Of a DNA stretch of 64,000 bases, positions 11,787-21,505 are shown piece after piece. The stretch comes from Bretschneidera sinensis (Eukaryota > Streptophyta > Magnoliopsida > Brassicales > Akaniaceae). The notes under the pieces were generated by a model. It searched no databases. It saw only the letters and a list, made by a program, of their open reading frames with translations, and had not been told where the DNA came from. The stretch lies in assembly GCA_023935145.1 (NCBI GenBank), contig CM043698.1, positions 37,029,501 to 37,093,500 on the forward strand. The letters run 5' to 3'. Each line of letters begins with the position of its first letter. Within the stretch, counting starts at the first letter, position 1. The position numbers were made by a program, and so were the translations under genes.

Positions 11787-14700
11787 CTAGGATATGTTGC
11801 AGCTCAACTTCTTGAGCTCAACCACTATGACACTGATATTGTCTTTGCTTCCCCGATCCATCGCCAGTTCAGCCAGAATGGCTGCTGCACCCGCTGAACG
11901 ATTTCCGCTGAAACCCTCCGGGAACATCCTCTTTATTTGACTATGAAAACATCTTCTTACAACCTCACACGCAATCTCGTTAGAAACAACATCCCATAAA
12001 CCATCACTTGCTATTACTAGAAAGTCATCTGACTTAGTTCGCTTGCTGACAGTGACCTCCGGTTTGGAGATCACAAAGGGTTTCAGATAGTGATCTCCTG
12101 CATCATATGAATACTATTTTTATTATCGAACATGTGTTTGTACTATAAATTTGTCCAGGAAATTCAAGGAGGTTCGGTTATAGAAAATTCTCTAGTTTTT
12201 CAGAAATATTCTAAATCTAAAAGGCTTTTTTTGAAAAAATAAAATAAAAAACTGAAAAAAATTCTATATTTGAACGCGACTTCAGTTCTCCAATGGATTC
12301 CTATTTCCTAAATAAACAAAATGATTTAATTAACTCAATTTCGTAACTGAAGGTTAGGTTATACAAAATTCTCTAGTTTTTCAGAAAGATTCTGAACCCA
12401 AAAGATGTTTTTTGAAAAAATAAAATAAAAAAACTGAAAAGAAAATTATACTTGAACGCGCCCTCAGTTCTCCAATAGATTCCTATTTCTTAAATAAACA
12501 AAATGATTTAATTAACTCAATTTCGCAACTGAAGGTTCGGTTATAGAAAATTCTCTAGTTTTTCAGAAAGTTCTGAATCTAAAAGACGTTTTTTGAAAAA
12601 ATAAAATGAAAAAATTTCTATACTTGAACGCGTTCTCAATTCTCCAACGAATTCCTATTTCCTAAATAAACAAAATGATTTAATTAACTCAATTTCGCAA
12701 CTGAATGGTCTAACAAGTTGCAGACAATTTTTGACACTCACCAAAATTTGAATAAAAAAGGATTAAATCCATAGTAAATTAACCCCCAAATTATCTAGAG
12801 TTTTACTTCTAAGATCAACCCAGCAGTATAAGTATACCAATCTCTTAAAATGCAACAGGATTAAAGCAAACGATATGTACATAGACTTAATGGGAAACTA
12901 GATTGAGGGAAGCAATTCAATGATCATAGCTAATCTTACAATATGTACTTACCAATTGATCTTGAAGTAGCAAGGACTCCCAGCACACGGGAACCATTCC
13001 AGTTTAGGATCCTTCCTCCCGCTGCTTCAATTCTTTCCATTTCATCAGGGCTGTCAGGCTGCGCAACGAAGCCACAAAAAAACAGTTCTAGTGTAAAATA
13101 CCAAAAAGAAAAAGAAAAAAAATCAACACTCATATGGTAGAAACCCAAGAAGGAACATCAAGTTAAGGGTTTGCAATCAAATGATAAACGATCACAATAT
13201 ACAAACACATTCACATACACACCTACATTTTTTAGCTTAAGATATGCTGAAATGAAGAGAAAAGTGAGAGTAAAAAAAAATGAGTGCAAAAAATAGGTAA
13301 TATATTTTTTTTCTCTTGTTCACTAAGAGAGAAAAATAAGAGGATCGAAGCGTGTTCAATTATAGAAAATTCTTCACTTCTTCAAGAATTTATTTTTAAA
13401 AAATACTTTCGAAATGCAAAATGTTTTTGAGAATTTGAATTTTTTAAATATTAGAGTTGGTACATACTTTACAAGTTCAGATTTGTAGAACCCTTGAATA
13501 TCACTGGTCCTCGAAAATTTTAAGCCTGTACAGGTTTTGGGTCTAATTTTTTGCTTGACGATTTGAGCTTAAACCCATAAATAACAGTAGTTTTGTTGCA
13601 GAGTGAAAACTCTAATTAGAGCGTCTTAAACTGCTTATAAATACTCTCTATTAACTGAGTGTACATTGTAACGAGAGATTTGTGAGGTTGATAATAGTGA
13701 AATTTCCGACTGAATCTAACCTATTTTGAGTGAACCTGAATATATTGTGTCTTATTTTTTATTTATTTATAATTCATGTTATTGACAGGCTCAAATCGTT
13801 TATTATATAATTGATTTCTTCAATTATATGTACAAACACTCGAAAATCGAATTTTCATTTTACTAATTTTTCTCCGCTTTGATCCTCACGTTATCATTAC
13901 GAAGAATCAATAGTAAAGTGATATTTGTATTTTCTTTCATTTTTCATTTTTTACTCTATTGAACAAGAAAAATTAAAGAGAAACTCGTAGTGGTTACCTC
14001 TTGGTCTTCTGTGCAGAAGACCCGTAACTCCTTAACATAACATTTTCTTTTATTCAGACATGATTTACCACATGGAACTAAATCATGTCAAGAAGAAAGC
14101 ACCCCCATCAACTTTAATTTACAAAATCATCTTCAATTACAAAGAAACTTTTGCCGGACACAAGTACAATGGACCAAATGCTTAATTCCAAGTCCAAAGG
14201 AAAGTGAGATTTTTGCCATCGAATGGTGCATTAAGCACCCAGTCAATTACAGATGCATTAGACAAGAATTTTTCCTGTTAACAAATGAACAATTTACCAA
14301 ATATTTGACGTAATTCCAAAAAAAAAAATATTTTCATTTTTTATTTTTTAATTATCCAAATTTAAAATAATTTATTATAATTTATTCACATAAAAAAAAC
14401 ATTAAATACTCTCTCATTTCTTCTCACATTTATTATAGTTATAGAAAATAACTTCTTTTTTTCCATTTTATTTCCTTCCTCTTACTTCCAATCACAATCT
14501 CAATGTTGCTTTACGGATAAAAAAAAATCTAAAACTATGTTTATTTTGAAATTTAAAATTAGAATTGAATAAAAATTATTTTTATTTTTATTTTTTTTAA
14601 TATTATTAAAAAATATATTTAAACAACAACTTCAATTTAAATTCTAAACTTTAATTCCAAAAAACTAAACTTAACCTTAAAATATTTAAGGCATCATAAC

Positions 14701-15620
14701 AACATATATGGAATCATCAATTGCTTTTACCGTGACCATGTAACAGCTACGTCAATTAACTTTTTTTAGGAATATTGCTGTTAAAAATTGAGATTAAGTT
14801 GTAACTGCAATGACAAGTACTAAGTAACCAAGTTCACGAGACAAGTCACCTTATGATCACGAGACAAAGGCAGAGCAACGCCAGCTCGGGACAAGACCAC
14901 CCTTGAGTCGCCGCAATTGGCCACCACCACTTCCTCCTCACCCACCATAACTAGCACAGCCGTGGAACCTACCATCTTTATCACCCTGTCCCCATGCTCC
15001 TCCTCCGCCGCAACCTCCTCATCCATCCTAGCGAAACTACTAGCCATCACCTTCTCCCAGTACTCCAATTCCCCTCCTCCTCCGCCACGTGTACCCGCCT
15101 CCATATCCTCCGCCACCAGGCGGTGCATCCTCTCTCTGCACGCCATCGCCACCCTGGACCCACCGTGCCCGTCGTAAACCGCAAAGAAATCGTACGACCA
15201 ATCCACGTCCCCAATCACAGTTACCCTTACCGCGTCCTCCATCGCTCTGCGCCATCCGATCACCGACACCATCCCATGAGACACTTTCCTCATTAACCTC
15301 CCCGTCTCCTTCTCGTCGTTCTCCTCCGCTTCACCACCTTCACCCAATAGTCTCCCGACACGTGTCCCACCTCCTTTCCCCGATGCTGCTGCCGCGGTTA
15401 TTTGATCGTCAGCGCCTTTATCATGCTTTTCGCGATCGACTTTTAGTTCTTTCCCTGATATTCCCTTGCTAGTCTCGCAAGATGTAAGTTCTATAAGCCC
15501 TGATCTCTTGTTGTTGTTGTTGCTCTTCACGTAGTTTTCTGAATCCAAGCAGGAACCCATACTCGCTGCTTCTGCTTTGAAGCTCTCCGTTGATGTTACG
15601 TAGGGGTTGTTTACTTCCAT
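11787..15620 (-). CDS. Clade A protein phosphatase 2C (AHG3/HAI-like)
   Basis: Three exons on the minus strand: 15620-14850, 13058-12953, 12097-11787, encoding 395 residues. It is a Mg/Mn-dependent Ser/Thr phosphatase. Visible motifs are the RRAMED start of the catalytic core (MED 127-129), DGHGG (150-154), GDSR (237-240), the tryptophan in LNWNGSR (W277) and ASDGLWD (322-328). The tryptophan occupies the place of the 'lock' residue by which clade A PP2Cs contact abscisic-acid-bound PYR/PYL receptors. By family knowledge such enzymes inhibit SnRK2 kinases and are themselves ABA co-receptors. The subgroup (AHG3/HAI rather than ABI1) is my judgement from the sequence around residues 275-345. 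The N-terminal 110 residues are low complexity, and exon 1 is much richer in G/C than its surroundings. A transposon ends only 36 bp upstream of the start codon, so the promoter organisation is abnormal. Confidence 0.92.
12165..12712. repeat. Three tandem copies of a 181-bp unit in PP2C intron 2
   Basis: Three direct copies start near 12171, 12351 and 12532. Each runs from GGTT(C/A)GGTTATA through AAATTCTCTAGTTTTTCAGA and a TTGAACGCG segment to ATTTAATTAACTCAATTTCG. The copies differ by scattered substitutions and small indels. A related but diverged piece seems to lie near 13350. This is a minisatellite inside intron 2 with no coding potential. Confidence 0.85.
13059..14849 (-). other. Intron 1 of the PP2C gene
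   Basis: This 1.8-kb AT-rich intron lies between the PP2C exons that end at 14850 and begin at 13058. I see no gene inside it. It includes a short perfect hairpin-like stretch, GTCTTCTGTGCAGAAGAC (about 14008-14026), of unknown meaning. Confidence 0.75.
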
Positions 15621-15655
15621 TTTCTCTCGAAGTTATACATTATTCATTGATTAAA

Positions 15656-15893
15656 GGTTTAAATGCGAGAAAAAAAGAAACCCCCAAACTTGGGTCAGGT
15701 GACACTTTAACCCCTAAGTTTTGCAAAATGGCAATTTAACCTATGAGTTTCATGAATAGAAACAATCTATTCCCTCACCTAAGTTCTGACCATGACCAAA
15801 GATTTACCGAAAATTTTAAAAATATAATATAAATGTCACATCAACTCCTATACTCTCCAACCCACCTGTGCCAAACAAAAAACAAGCAAAAAA
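15656..15893. repeat. Left terminal inverted repeat, outer element (first part)
   Basis: This aligns with the reverse complement of 21235-21496 over essentially its whole length. Shared blocks include CACTTTAACCC, AATTTAACCT, CCCTCACC, TTACCGAAAATTTT and ACATCA. The remaining part of this arm lies beyond the inner element, at about 20413-20468. Confidence 0.85.
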
Positions 15894-16422
15894 ACTCGTG
15901 TTTGGGGGTAGTGTTCAATTTTCAATGTTCGAAAACTGTTTTCGAAAAGAGTTTTTGAAAACAATTTTCAGTTTTCAGTGTTTTAAAACATGTTTGGATA
16001 ACAGTGTTCGAAAACTGTTTCCAAAATAGTTTTAAGTGAAATGTTGTTTGGATAATCAGTTTTCAAAAACTGTTTTAGAAATAGAAACTGTTTGGATAAC
16101 ACTTTCTTGTAATTGTTTTCAGCTTTCAGTTTTCAGTGTTCAGTTGAAATTTTAATATCTAAAATTAATTTTATTTCTCATATTTACTAAATACAATTTT
16201 TTAAGCACGCACCAAATACTTAGAAATAATTAATATTATATTATTTTTAAAATGTTAATATTTTTTATATATCATCAATCAAACATTACATCAATACTGG
16301 GCACTGATGGAATGAAGATAAAACTTGTGAGATGTATGAGCTTTCATTTGCATCTCTTTTTACCTTTTGGCTTTCTCCCTGATAATAATAGATATAAGAA
16401 AGAAACTTGTTGCATTTTCAAG

Positions 16423-17026
16423 GACTGCTATTTCCAGGAAAGAGGGAAAGTAAACATAACAATGAATGTGATGGAAGCCTTTCAGAGATATTTACAAACG
16501 TGGAAGTCATGGATGACAGATAAATTAGATCCTGAAAGGGGTCATATATTCTTCCGCAGCTACTCCTCACTACATTACAGGTATATACTAGTATTATTTC
16601 ACTGCAAACAATTACACCCTCGAAGTGATCAGCAAAGACAATTTACAGGCCTTGATTACCAATGAGTTCTCAACCAGGTCCTAAATGTGATATTGCAGGA
16701 ATGGAACATGGAACAGAGGTGGTCTATGAGATGCAGCTATTGAACCAGAAACAAATTATGTAAAGCTCAAATAGGAGCCATTGAATAATAAATACATTTC
16801 TCAAGTAATCAAAGAGATGGGATACAAAAATTGGAATGTTCAATTCTTAAACATTACATATCTGACTGAGTTCAGGAAAAATAGCCACCCTTCACTATAT
16901 CGTGAGCCAGGCACTCATGCTGATGCTCCTCAAGACTGCAGTCATTGGTGCCTACCTGGAGTACCAGACACGTGGAATGAGATTCTCTACGCTCACCTAC
17001 TATCAATGGGATACAGAATAAAGTGA
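16423..17026 (+). pseudogene. Captured fragment of a TBL (trichome birefringence-like) gene
   Basis: Two exons, 16423-16580 and 16699-17026, separated by a GT..AG intron, match the C-terminal half of TBL/DUF231 proteins, the Golgi O-acetyltransferases of wall polysaccharides. Recognisable are FFRSYSSLHYR, the WNRGG block, [10 protein letters not shown] and [16 protein letters not shown], which contains the DxxH catalytic motif of the family. Exon 2 has an in-frame TGA where the family has cysteine (after WNRGGL) and a TAG about 20 codons later. It is a non-functional fragment lacking the N-terminal half and the GDS motif. It is oriented opposite to the other captured fragments. Confidence 0.85.
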
Positions 17027-17109
17027 TGCACTTTACCAACGAAAAAGAGAAGCCAATTCTTGTTATCTAGTTGAGAGAACTCTCCCAATTTTAGGAGCTG
17101 TACATAAAT

Positions 17110-18013
17110 TTGACTGCTTCTACTCAGGCTAGTTCTTCAACATTTTCTCCAGGGTTGATTTCACTGGTTTGCATTTCCTTAACCTTTTCAAGCTGCCTCA
17201 ACAGATCCAACCTTTATGGTCCATATGTTGAAGGTATTTGCCAAAAGATAGTATTGTTTAGCCTTTACATAAAAACAGGTTTGGCAGGATGTAAACAAAA
17301 CAGCTCTCAAGTGTTAGAAACCACACACCAGAGCTGGTACATATCTCTGAATAGCAGCCAACATGGCTGCATGCCCAACTGCTGTAACCTGTTCACATAA
17401 CTCACCCATTAGATAAGTCATCAACTCATATCAGAGTTCAATGAGGAAATAACTCACCCATTAGATAAGTCATCAACTTATATCAGAGTTCAATGAGGAT
17501 GATTTTTTTTTTTTTTGGTAAGTAATCAGTGGGGATGAATATTGTACTACAAAGGTAACAAATTCTCTAGTCATGTAAACCATAACAATGCAAAGGTCTA
17601 GGTAAGGGCTGTTGATACATAGATGTACGACTTAAACCATATGGATGATACTTCTCTCTCTCTATCTCTCAGTTAATATTACTGGACAATTACAAATATT
17701 TTCATTCAACATCAGCAAGGATGAAGAGTCGAGATGAGGAAGAGTAATGTAGAGCACCCCATGTAAAGTTATGACTTAAAAAAAAATTAGAGATGCATAG
17801 TAGGATGCAAAGTCAATGGGGGAATGTTATATTTCAATTTACAGGAAGAAGCATTAGAATACCAATTGGAACAACTGATGCTAGGTCAGTCATAGTTCTT
17901 TGCAGAGCTTTCTTTTCTTTCTCCATTAATTCATCTCCAATCAGGACCCTCATAAGCAACTCCATAGCTGCAGCAACATCAACAGCCAGAAGCTGAGTTC
18001 CTTGCCAGACATC
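17110..18013 (-). pseudogene. Captured fragment of a LETM1-like gene
   Basis: Three minus-strand exon pieces are seen: 18013-17843, 17388-17329, and about 17240-17110. They read in order as a plant LETM1-like protein: EKKALQRTMTDLASVVPIG, then VTAVGHAAMLAAIQRYVPAL, then DLLRQLEKVKEM. LETM1 proteins are mitochondrial inner-membrane cation/proton exchange factors. Splice signals around the first two exons are intact, so genomic DNA was captured rather than cDNA. The third piece has a TAA in place of Glu just before RLDLLRQ, and its acceptor AG appears lost. It is a dead fragment with no N- or C-terminal parts. Confidence 0.82.
17399..17501. repeat. 52-bp tandem duplication
   Basis: AACTCACCCATTAGATAAGT begins at 17399 and again at 17451. 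The two copies differ at very few positions, so the duplication is young. It lies in a LETM1-fragment intron inside the inner element. Confidence 0.85.
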
Positions 18014-18703
18014 CTGCACATTTATTATGACATATTAACACATTTATTATGACATATCAATAGATGCAAGTGATGTTTTCTGGTTATCTTTCAATGTTAT
18101 AATCTTCTCACTTGTTTGTTCTAAGTTATCGCCTTTTACATTCTAATGTCAAAATAATTGATTACTTCAAAGACTGGGTTTGTAAAAAAGAACCATGCTC
18201 ACATTGTGACCAACAAAAGCTTCTTTATTTGAAGGAAAAAAAAAGTTTCAAATTATTGTTTTCATGTCCTATGAATAATTAAGAAAGCAGGCATTCTAGA
18301 GTCTCTTACAGGTTTCAAGCTATATTTTTTCTTATTAGAAGCCTAACATAGAAGCCTTGCTCTGCCAACTATAAAAGGCATAGACCACAGACTTTCCTGC
18401 CAGCTATAAAAATCACATAGATACACATTCATTTGGAACAGGGGTTTGTTCCCACCCAAGTCCCAACCAAGCCAAGGAGGTGAAATTTTCAGATATTCCA
18501 GCTCAGTTAGCATACAGGGCCATAGTTTATGCTCAAATAAATCTTCTAAGAATTTGATAGAAAAAACATCTTTTAATGGCTTACCCAATGGAACAGAATA
18601 AAGTCCCAGCCCCCAACCCAAAAGACTCCCAATATGCATATTGGCATATCTCAAAGCTCAATAAACAGAACAAAAGTATGGTAAAAATGTGAAAATATAT
18701 CAC

Positions 18704-18999
18704 CTCAGGTTTGAGATCCCGGTGTACCACACCCTGGAGGTGGCAAAATGAAACAACATTCAATATCTGTATCATGACAGCCTTTGCATCCTCCTCCGTG
18801 TACTTTCCACCCCTACAGAAAACGAGCATTGACTACATAAGCAAACAGCTGCTGAAGAGCTTTCATCCTTATGGAATCTCCCCTCTTTTCCCCATAAATG
18901 GCATTAAAAAATATAATTCAAAATAATACTAAATTTAGCTGGGACTAAAAATACTACCTTGAAAGTATTCCATCCAAGAGTTCCCCTCCTTCACATAAC
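18704..18999 (-). pseudogene. Captured fragment of a CDPK-related kinase (CRK)
   Basis: Two adjacent minus-strand exons, 18999-18958 and 18812-18704, encode LCEGGELLDGILSR and then [15 protein letters not shown]...[13 protein letters not shown]. This is the kinase-domain segment from the hinge through the catalytic loop (HRDLKPE) of plant CDPK-related kinases. Both exons keep AG/GT borders. No other kinase exons (ATP-binding loop, activation segment, EF hands) were found, so this is an isolated capture. The coding sequence itself has no stop. Confidence 0.88.
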
Positions 19000-19680
19000 C
19001 TAAAAGATGCATGATAATTTATCAAACTCATTTGAAAAGACTGCAGCTTACAGCTTCAAAAAGAAAAATCAAGAGAAATTCTCCATATGGTAATTCTTAA
19101 GATATTAACCGCATTCAACCAAACCCTTAACATACTAGTTATGTAAGTAATTCTGGCACATATTCGTATTATATGCTCCTATGTGTATGGAAATTGTCTC
19201 ACAAAAACAGCTCTTCCGTCACCAAAATTGAACACAATCAATATCCTATAAAATTTTCATATGGATAAATTGAAAGATGGAGATAGCAGAACTAACCGAT
19301 TATAAAATCATATTTGAAATCATACAAATCCAGCCATCACAAAAGATGAAAGCATTCTTTACAAATAGTGTGATGTAAGTTACTCCAAACATAGGTACGA
19401 AACTACGAATGTACGCATATACACAACAGCAAGCAAAGAGATGGTTCAATCAACAAATAGCTGTAAGTCTGTAACAGGAACTTATATGTATAACTACAAT
19501 TATACATTTAATAGTTTATGTTTTTGTATGAATAGAGAGAGACAGAGAGAGGGAATAGCAATTGAAAATATTTATCAACAAAGCACTGTATAGATAGAGA
19601 GAGCTCAAGAAACACAGAGTTGCAAACAGAACTGATATGTATGTACGTATAAAACAACACATGGACATCAACAGACAGAT

Positions 19681-19742
19681 ATATATATATAAGTATGTGT
19701 GTGTGTATATATGTATATATATATATATATAGAGAGAGAGAG
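19681..19742. repeat. Composite (TA)n(TG)n(AG)n microsatellite
   Basis: TA, TG and AG runs sit directly behind the donor site of the captured DJ-1 exon. Long artificial open frames overlap it in several phases and have no meaning. Confidence 0.9.
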
Positions 19743-19748
19743 GGGTAC

Positions 19749-20068
19749 AGGGAGATTGATGAGATCGAAAACGGTGTCGCTGCAATCAGAAATGAGAGAA
19801 TCGACGACGATCTTGACACCATAGCAAGCGTCGACGAGGAGCTGCTTCTTGACGGAAGCCACCGTCATGTCTGCTCCCGCTCTCTGCAGCACGTCGATCG
19901 TTATCACCGCCTCCATCGGCTCCGTCCCATTCGCAATCGGCACCAAAACCTAAACAAAAATTTCAAAACCAAAAAAATAATAATGATAAAGCAGAGAAAT
20001 TAGAGGAAAACAATCTTGAATTTCTTTTTCTTTTTATTTTCAGTTACCTTTTTGGATGAGGACGCCAT
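19749..20068 (-). pseudogene. Captured 5' part of a DJ-1 homologue
   Basis: Exon 1 (20068-20048) encodes MASSSKK. Exon 2 (19949-19749) continues with VLVPIANGTEPMEAVITIDV and ends at DTVFDLINLP. These are the first 74 residues of a plant DJ-1/PfpI-type protein (DJ1A/B family). The copy lacks the nucleophile-elbow cysteine and everything after it. The reading frame and splice sites are intact. The sequence upstream (20069-20200), AG-rich, looks like a captured leader and perhaps promoter. Joining exon 2 to the next captured exon (the CRK piece at 18999) would be out of frame and hit a stop after two codons. Confidence 0.87.
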
Positions 20069-20219
20069 TGTTGCAGTGATGGAGAAGAAGCGATTCTTCA
20101 GAGAAACTTGGATTCGTTTGGAAGAAAAGAGTGGATTATTAGAGTGAAAGAGGCGAGGAATCAAAATCGAAAGAAGAGAGCAGAGAGTAGAGAGCAGGAA
20201 CTCTGAGTAGTGATTTACG

Positions 20220-20412
20220 GCTTCAAGAACACTGAAAACTCCGTTTTGGAGTTTTCTAAATCCAGTGTTTGAAAAGCTCTTTTTACAAAACAGTTTTTAA
20301 ACATTGTTTCTAAACATTACTGGCCAAACAAGTCAAGCAGTGTTTGAGAAGGGTTTTCAGTATTTAAACACTGAATAGGGTTTTTGAAAACCCTCCCCAA
20401 ACATGGGCCGAT
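20220..20412. repeat. Right terminal inverted repeat, inner element
   Basis: This ends GGGTTTTTGAAAACCCTCCC then CAAACATGGG. It is inverted relative to the left arm at 15894-16250, which starts TGTTTGGGGGTAGTGTTC, and is rich in the same GTTTTCAAAAAC-type motifs. Divergence between the arms is substantial. Confidence 0.7.
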
Positions 20413-20446
20413 TCTCTCCAAAACCAAACCGTCTCTCTCCGCTCAA

Positions 20447-20890
20447 ACCCATTTCTCTCTCAAAATCCTTGGTTTGCTGAACCCTAGGATGAGGAGTCTA
20501 GCAACGACGGGAACATGATGGGTTCCCTTGTGGATCGTGTAGGACATGCTCAACGGGAAGTCTTCGACGGAGATGTGCGGGACCAATGTTGCCGGATACC
20601 TCCTCTTGAAACTTTGCGAGGATCTCGGGGTGCGTGTCGAGGAGGGAAACAACCACAGGAGGGACGATGTGGAGGTGTCTTGAGCTGCGAAGAGGAAGTC
20701 GAAGAGGAACCCGCCGATCTCCTCGTCGCTGGAATGCAACGACGGCGTTCCTATGACGGAGGCGATTTCCTTCACAATCTCTTGCATCCACAAGTCGACG
20801 AGGTATGTCGGTTCTTTGTCGGCAGCCATTAGCCATCAGCGCAGTTGGCAAGGGTCTTTGCGAGGCGGTCAACAGCGAGGGTCTTTCCTA
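20447..20890 (-). pseudogene. Captured, decayed fragment of CYP710A (sterol C-22 desaturase)
   Basis: Minus-strand frames contain LAVDRLAKTLANCADG, then DLWMQEIVKEIA, then the I-helix region EEIGGFLFDFLFAAQDTSTS with the P450 oxygen-binding A-A-Q-D-T, then in another frame LLDTHPEILAKFQEEV, and back in the first frame PATLVPHISVEDFPL and YTIHKGT. This order is that of CYP710A sterol C-22 desaturases, which make stigmasterol from sitosterol. At least one frameshift, a stop after NCADG and an internal deletion (the K-helix ExxR region) are apparent, and the haem-binding end is absent. It belongs to the outer element. Confidence 0.8.
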
Positions 20891-21234
20891 CTATTTGCCT
20901 GAGGACTTGCTTAAGCTCTCATTATACTTCTATTGGTGATCTGGATGGGCCGAAAGAGATGGAGCGAGCACAGGCAAGAATTCATAAATTTGTCTCAACT
21001 TTTTATTATTGTGATTTTTTCAATTGGGATGTATGGCTATGGAAAATTTAATGCTGTTGAAATGCGATTTAAGAACTGATGTCTCTTCAATTATTTTGTG
21101 GTTGATTAAGCTTCTAAGGACAAGAAGTTCTTCTAGTTTAAAGAATTAAGCACGACAAAAGGGGAAAAAGTTAATTGAAATGCAATTATATGCAGTATAT
21201 CATTTAGATGCATTTTTTCGAAAATTTTGTTCAC

Positions 21235-21496
21235 CATAGTTGAGAGGGAGAGAGCTTAAGGATTTTGAGCAGAAAGAGAGACGGGTTTGATTTTTGAGAG
21301 AATCATTTTTTTTCTTGTTCTTGTTTAGCACTGATGTGGCATGTATATTATTTTTAAAAATTTTCGGTAAGTTTTTGGTGAGGGGATAGATTGCTCACGT
21401 TTATGAAATTCAAAGGTTAAATTACCCTTTTTCAAAACTGATGGGTTAAAGTGCTATCTGATCTTAAATTTGGGTTTTTTTTTTTGCATTTAAACT
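21235..21496. repeat. Right terminal inverted repeat, outer element
   Basis: This is the intact partner of the interrupted left arm. Read on the minus strand from 21496 it gives AGTTTAAATGC and then the same block order as 15656-15893, followed by the GATTCTCTC...CGTCTCTC...CTCAAAATCC segment that on the left side occurs only after the inner element. Confidence 0.85.
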
Positions 21497-21505
21497 TAGA
21501 TTAAA

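Larger units (their letters stand above)
15894..20412. mobile_element. Inner captured-gene TIR element, 4.5 kb
   Basis: Its inverted ends are C(T/C)C(G/A)TGTTTGGGG, followed by long AT-rich arms full of GTTTTCAAAAAC/TTTGAAAAC motifs (about 15894-16250 and 20220-20412). It interrupts the outer element's left arm and is therefore younger. I cannot define a clear target duplication. It carries fragments of four host genes with introns: TBL (+), LETM1-like, CDPK-related kinase and DJ-1 (all -). Its left arm shares about 350 bp of order and sequence with the small element at 35535-36035, so both belong to one family. The superfamily is uncertain (MULE-like is most likely). Confidence 0.75.
15656..21496. 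mobile_element. Outer Pack-MULE-like element with a nested insertion, 5.84 kb
   Basis: Both ends carry long terminal inverted repeats beginning (G/A)GTTTAAATGC. The left arm is 15656-15893, resuming at about 20413-20468. The right arm is about 21235-21496. Flanking 9-mers are TTGATTAAA (15647-15655) and TAGATTAAA (21497-21505), 8 of 9 identical, matching the 9-bp target duplication of Mutator-like elements. The left arm is interrupted by the inner element; the sequence that continues it (GATTCTCTC...CCGTCTCTC...CTCAAAATCC) is found on the far side and is matched by the right arm. Without the insertion the element would be about 1.3 kb, holding the CYP710A fragment. No transposase is encoded, so it is non-autonomous. 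Confidence 0.82.

Noticed and set aside
15089..15472. 127-aa plus-strand Pro/Ser-rich open frame (and a 100-aa companion)
   Set aside because: Antisense to the G/C-rich first exon of the PP2C gene; composition is the mirror of that exon and no domain is recognisable.
18343..18654. 103-aa minus-strand frame near the kinase fragment
   Set aside because: Lies in the intron after the CRK exon; no kinase subdomain or other family could be recognised.
19508..19822. Overlapping minus-strand frames rich in Ser/Leu/Tyr/Ile
   Set aside because: They are translations of the TA/TG/AG microsatellite and the DJ-1 exon edge, not a protein.
20515..20832. 105-aa plus-strand open frame
   Set aside because: Antisense shadow of the CYP710A fragment on the minus strand.
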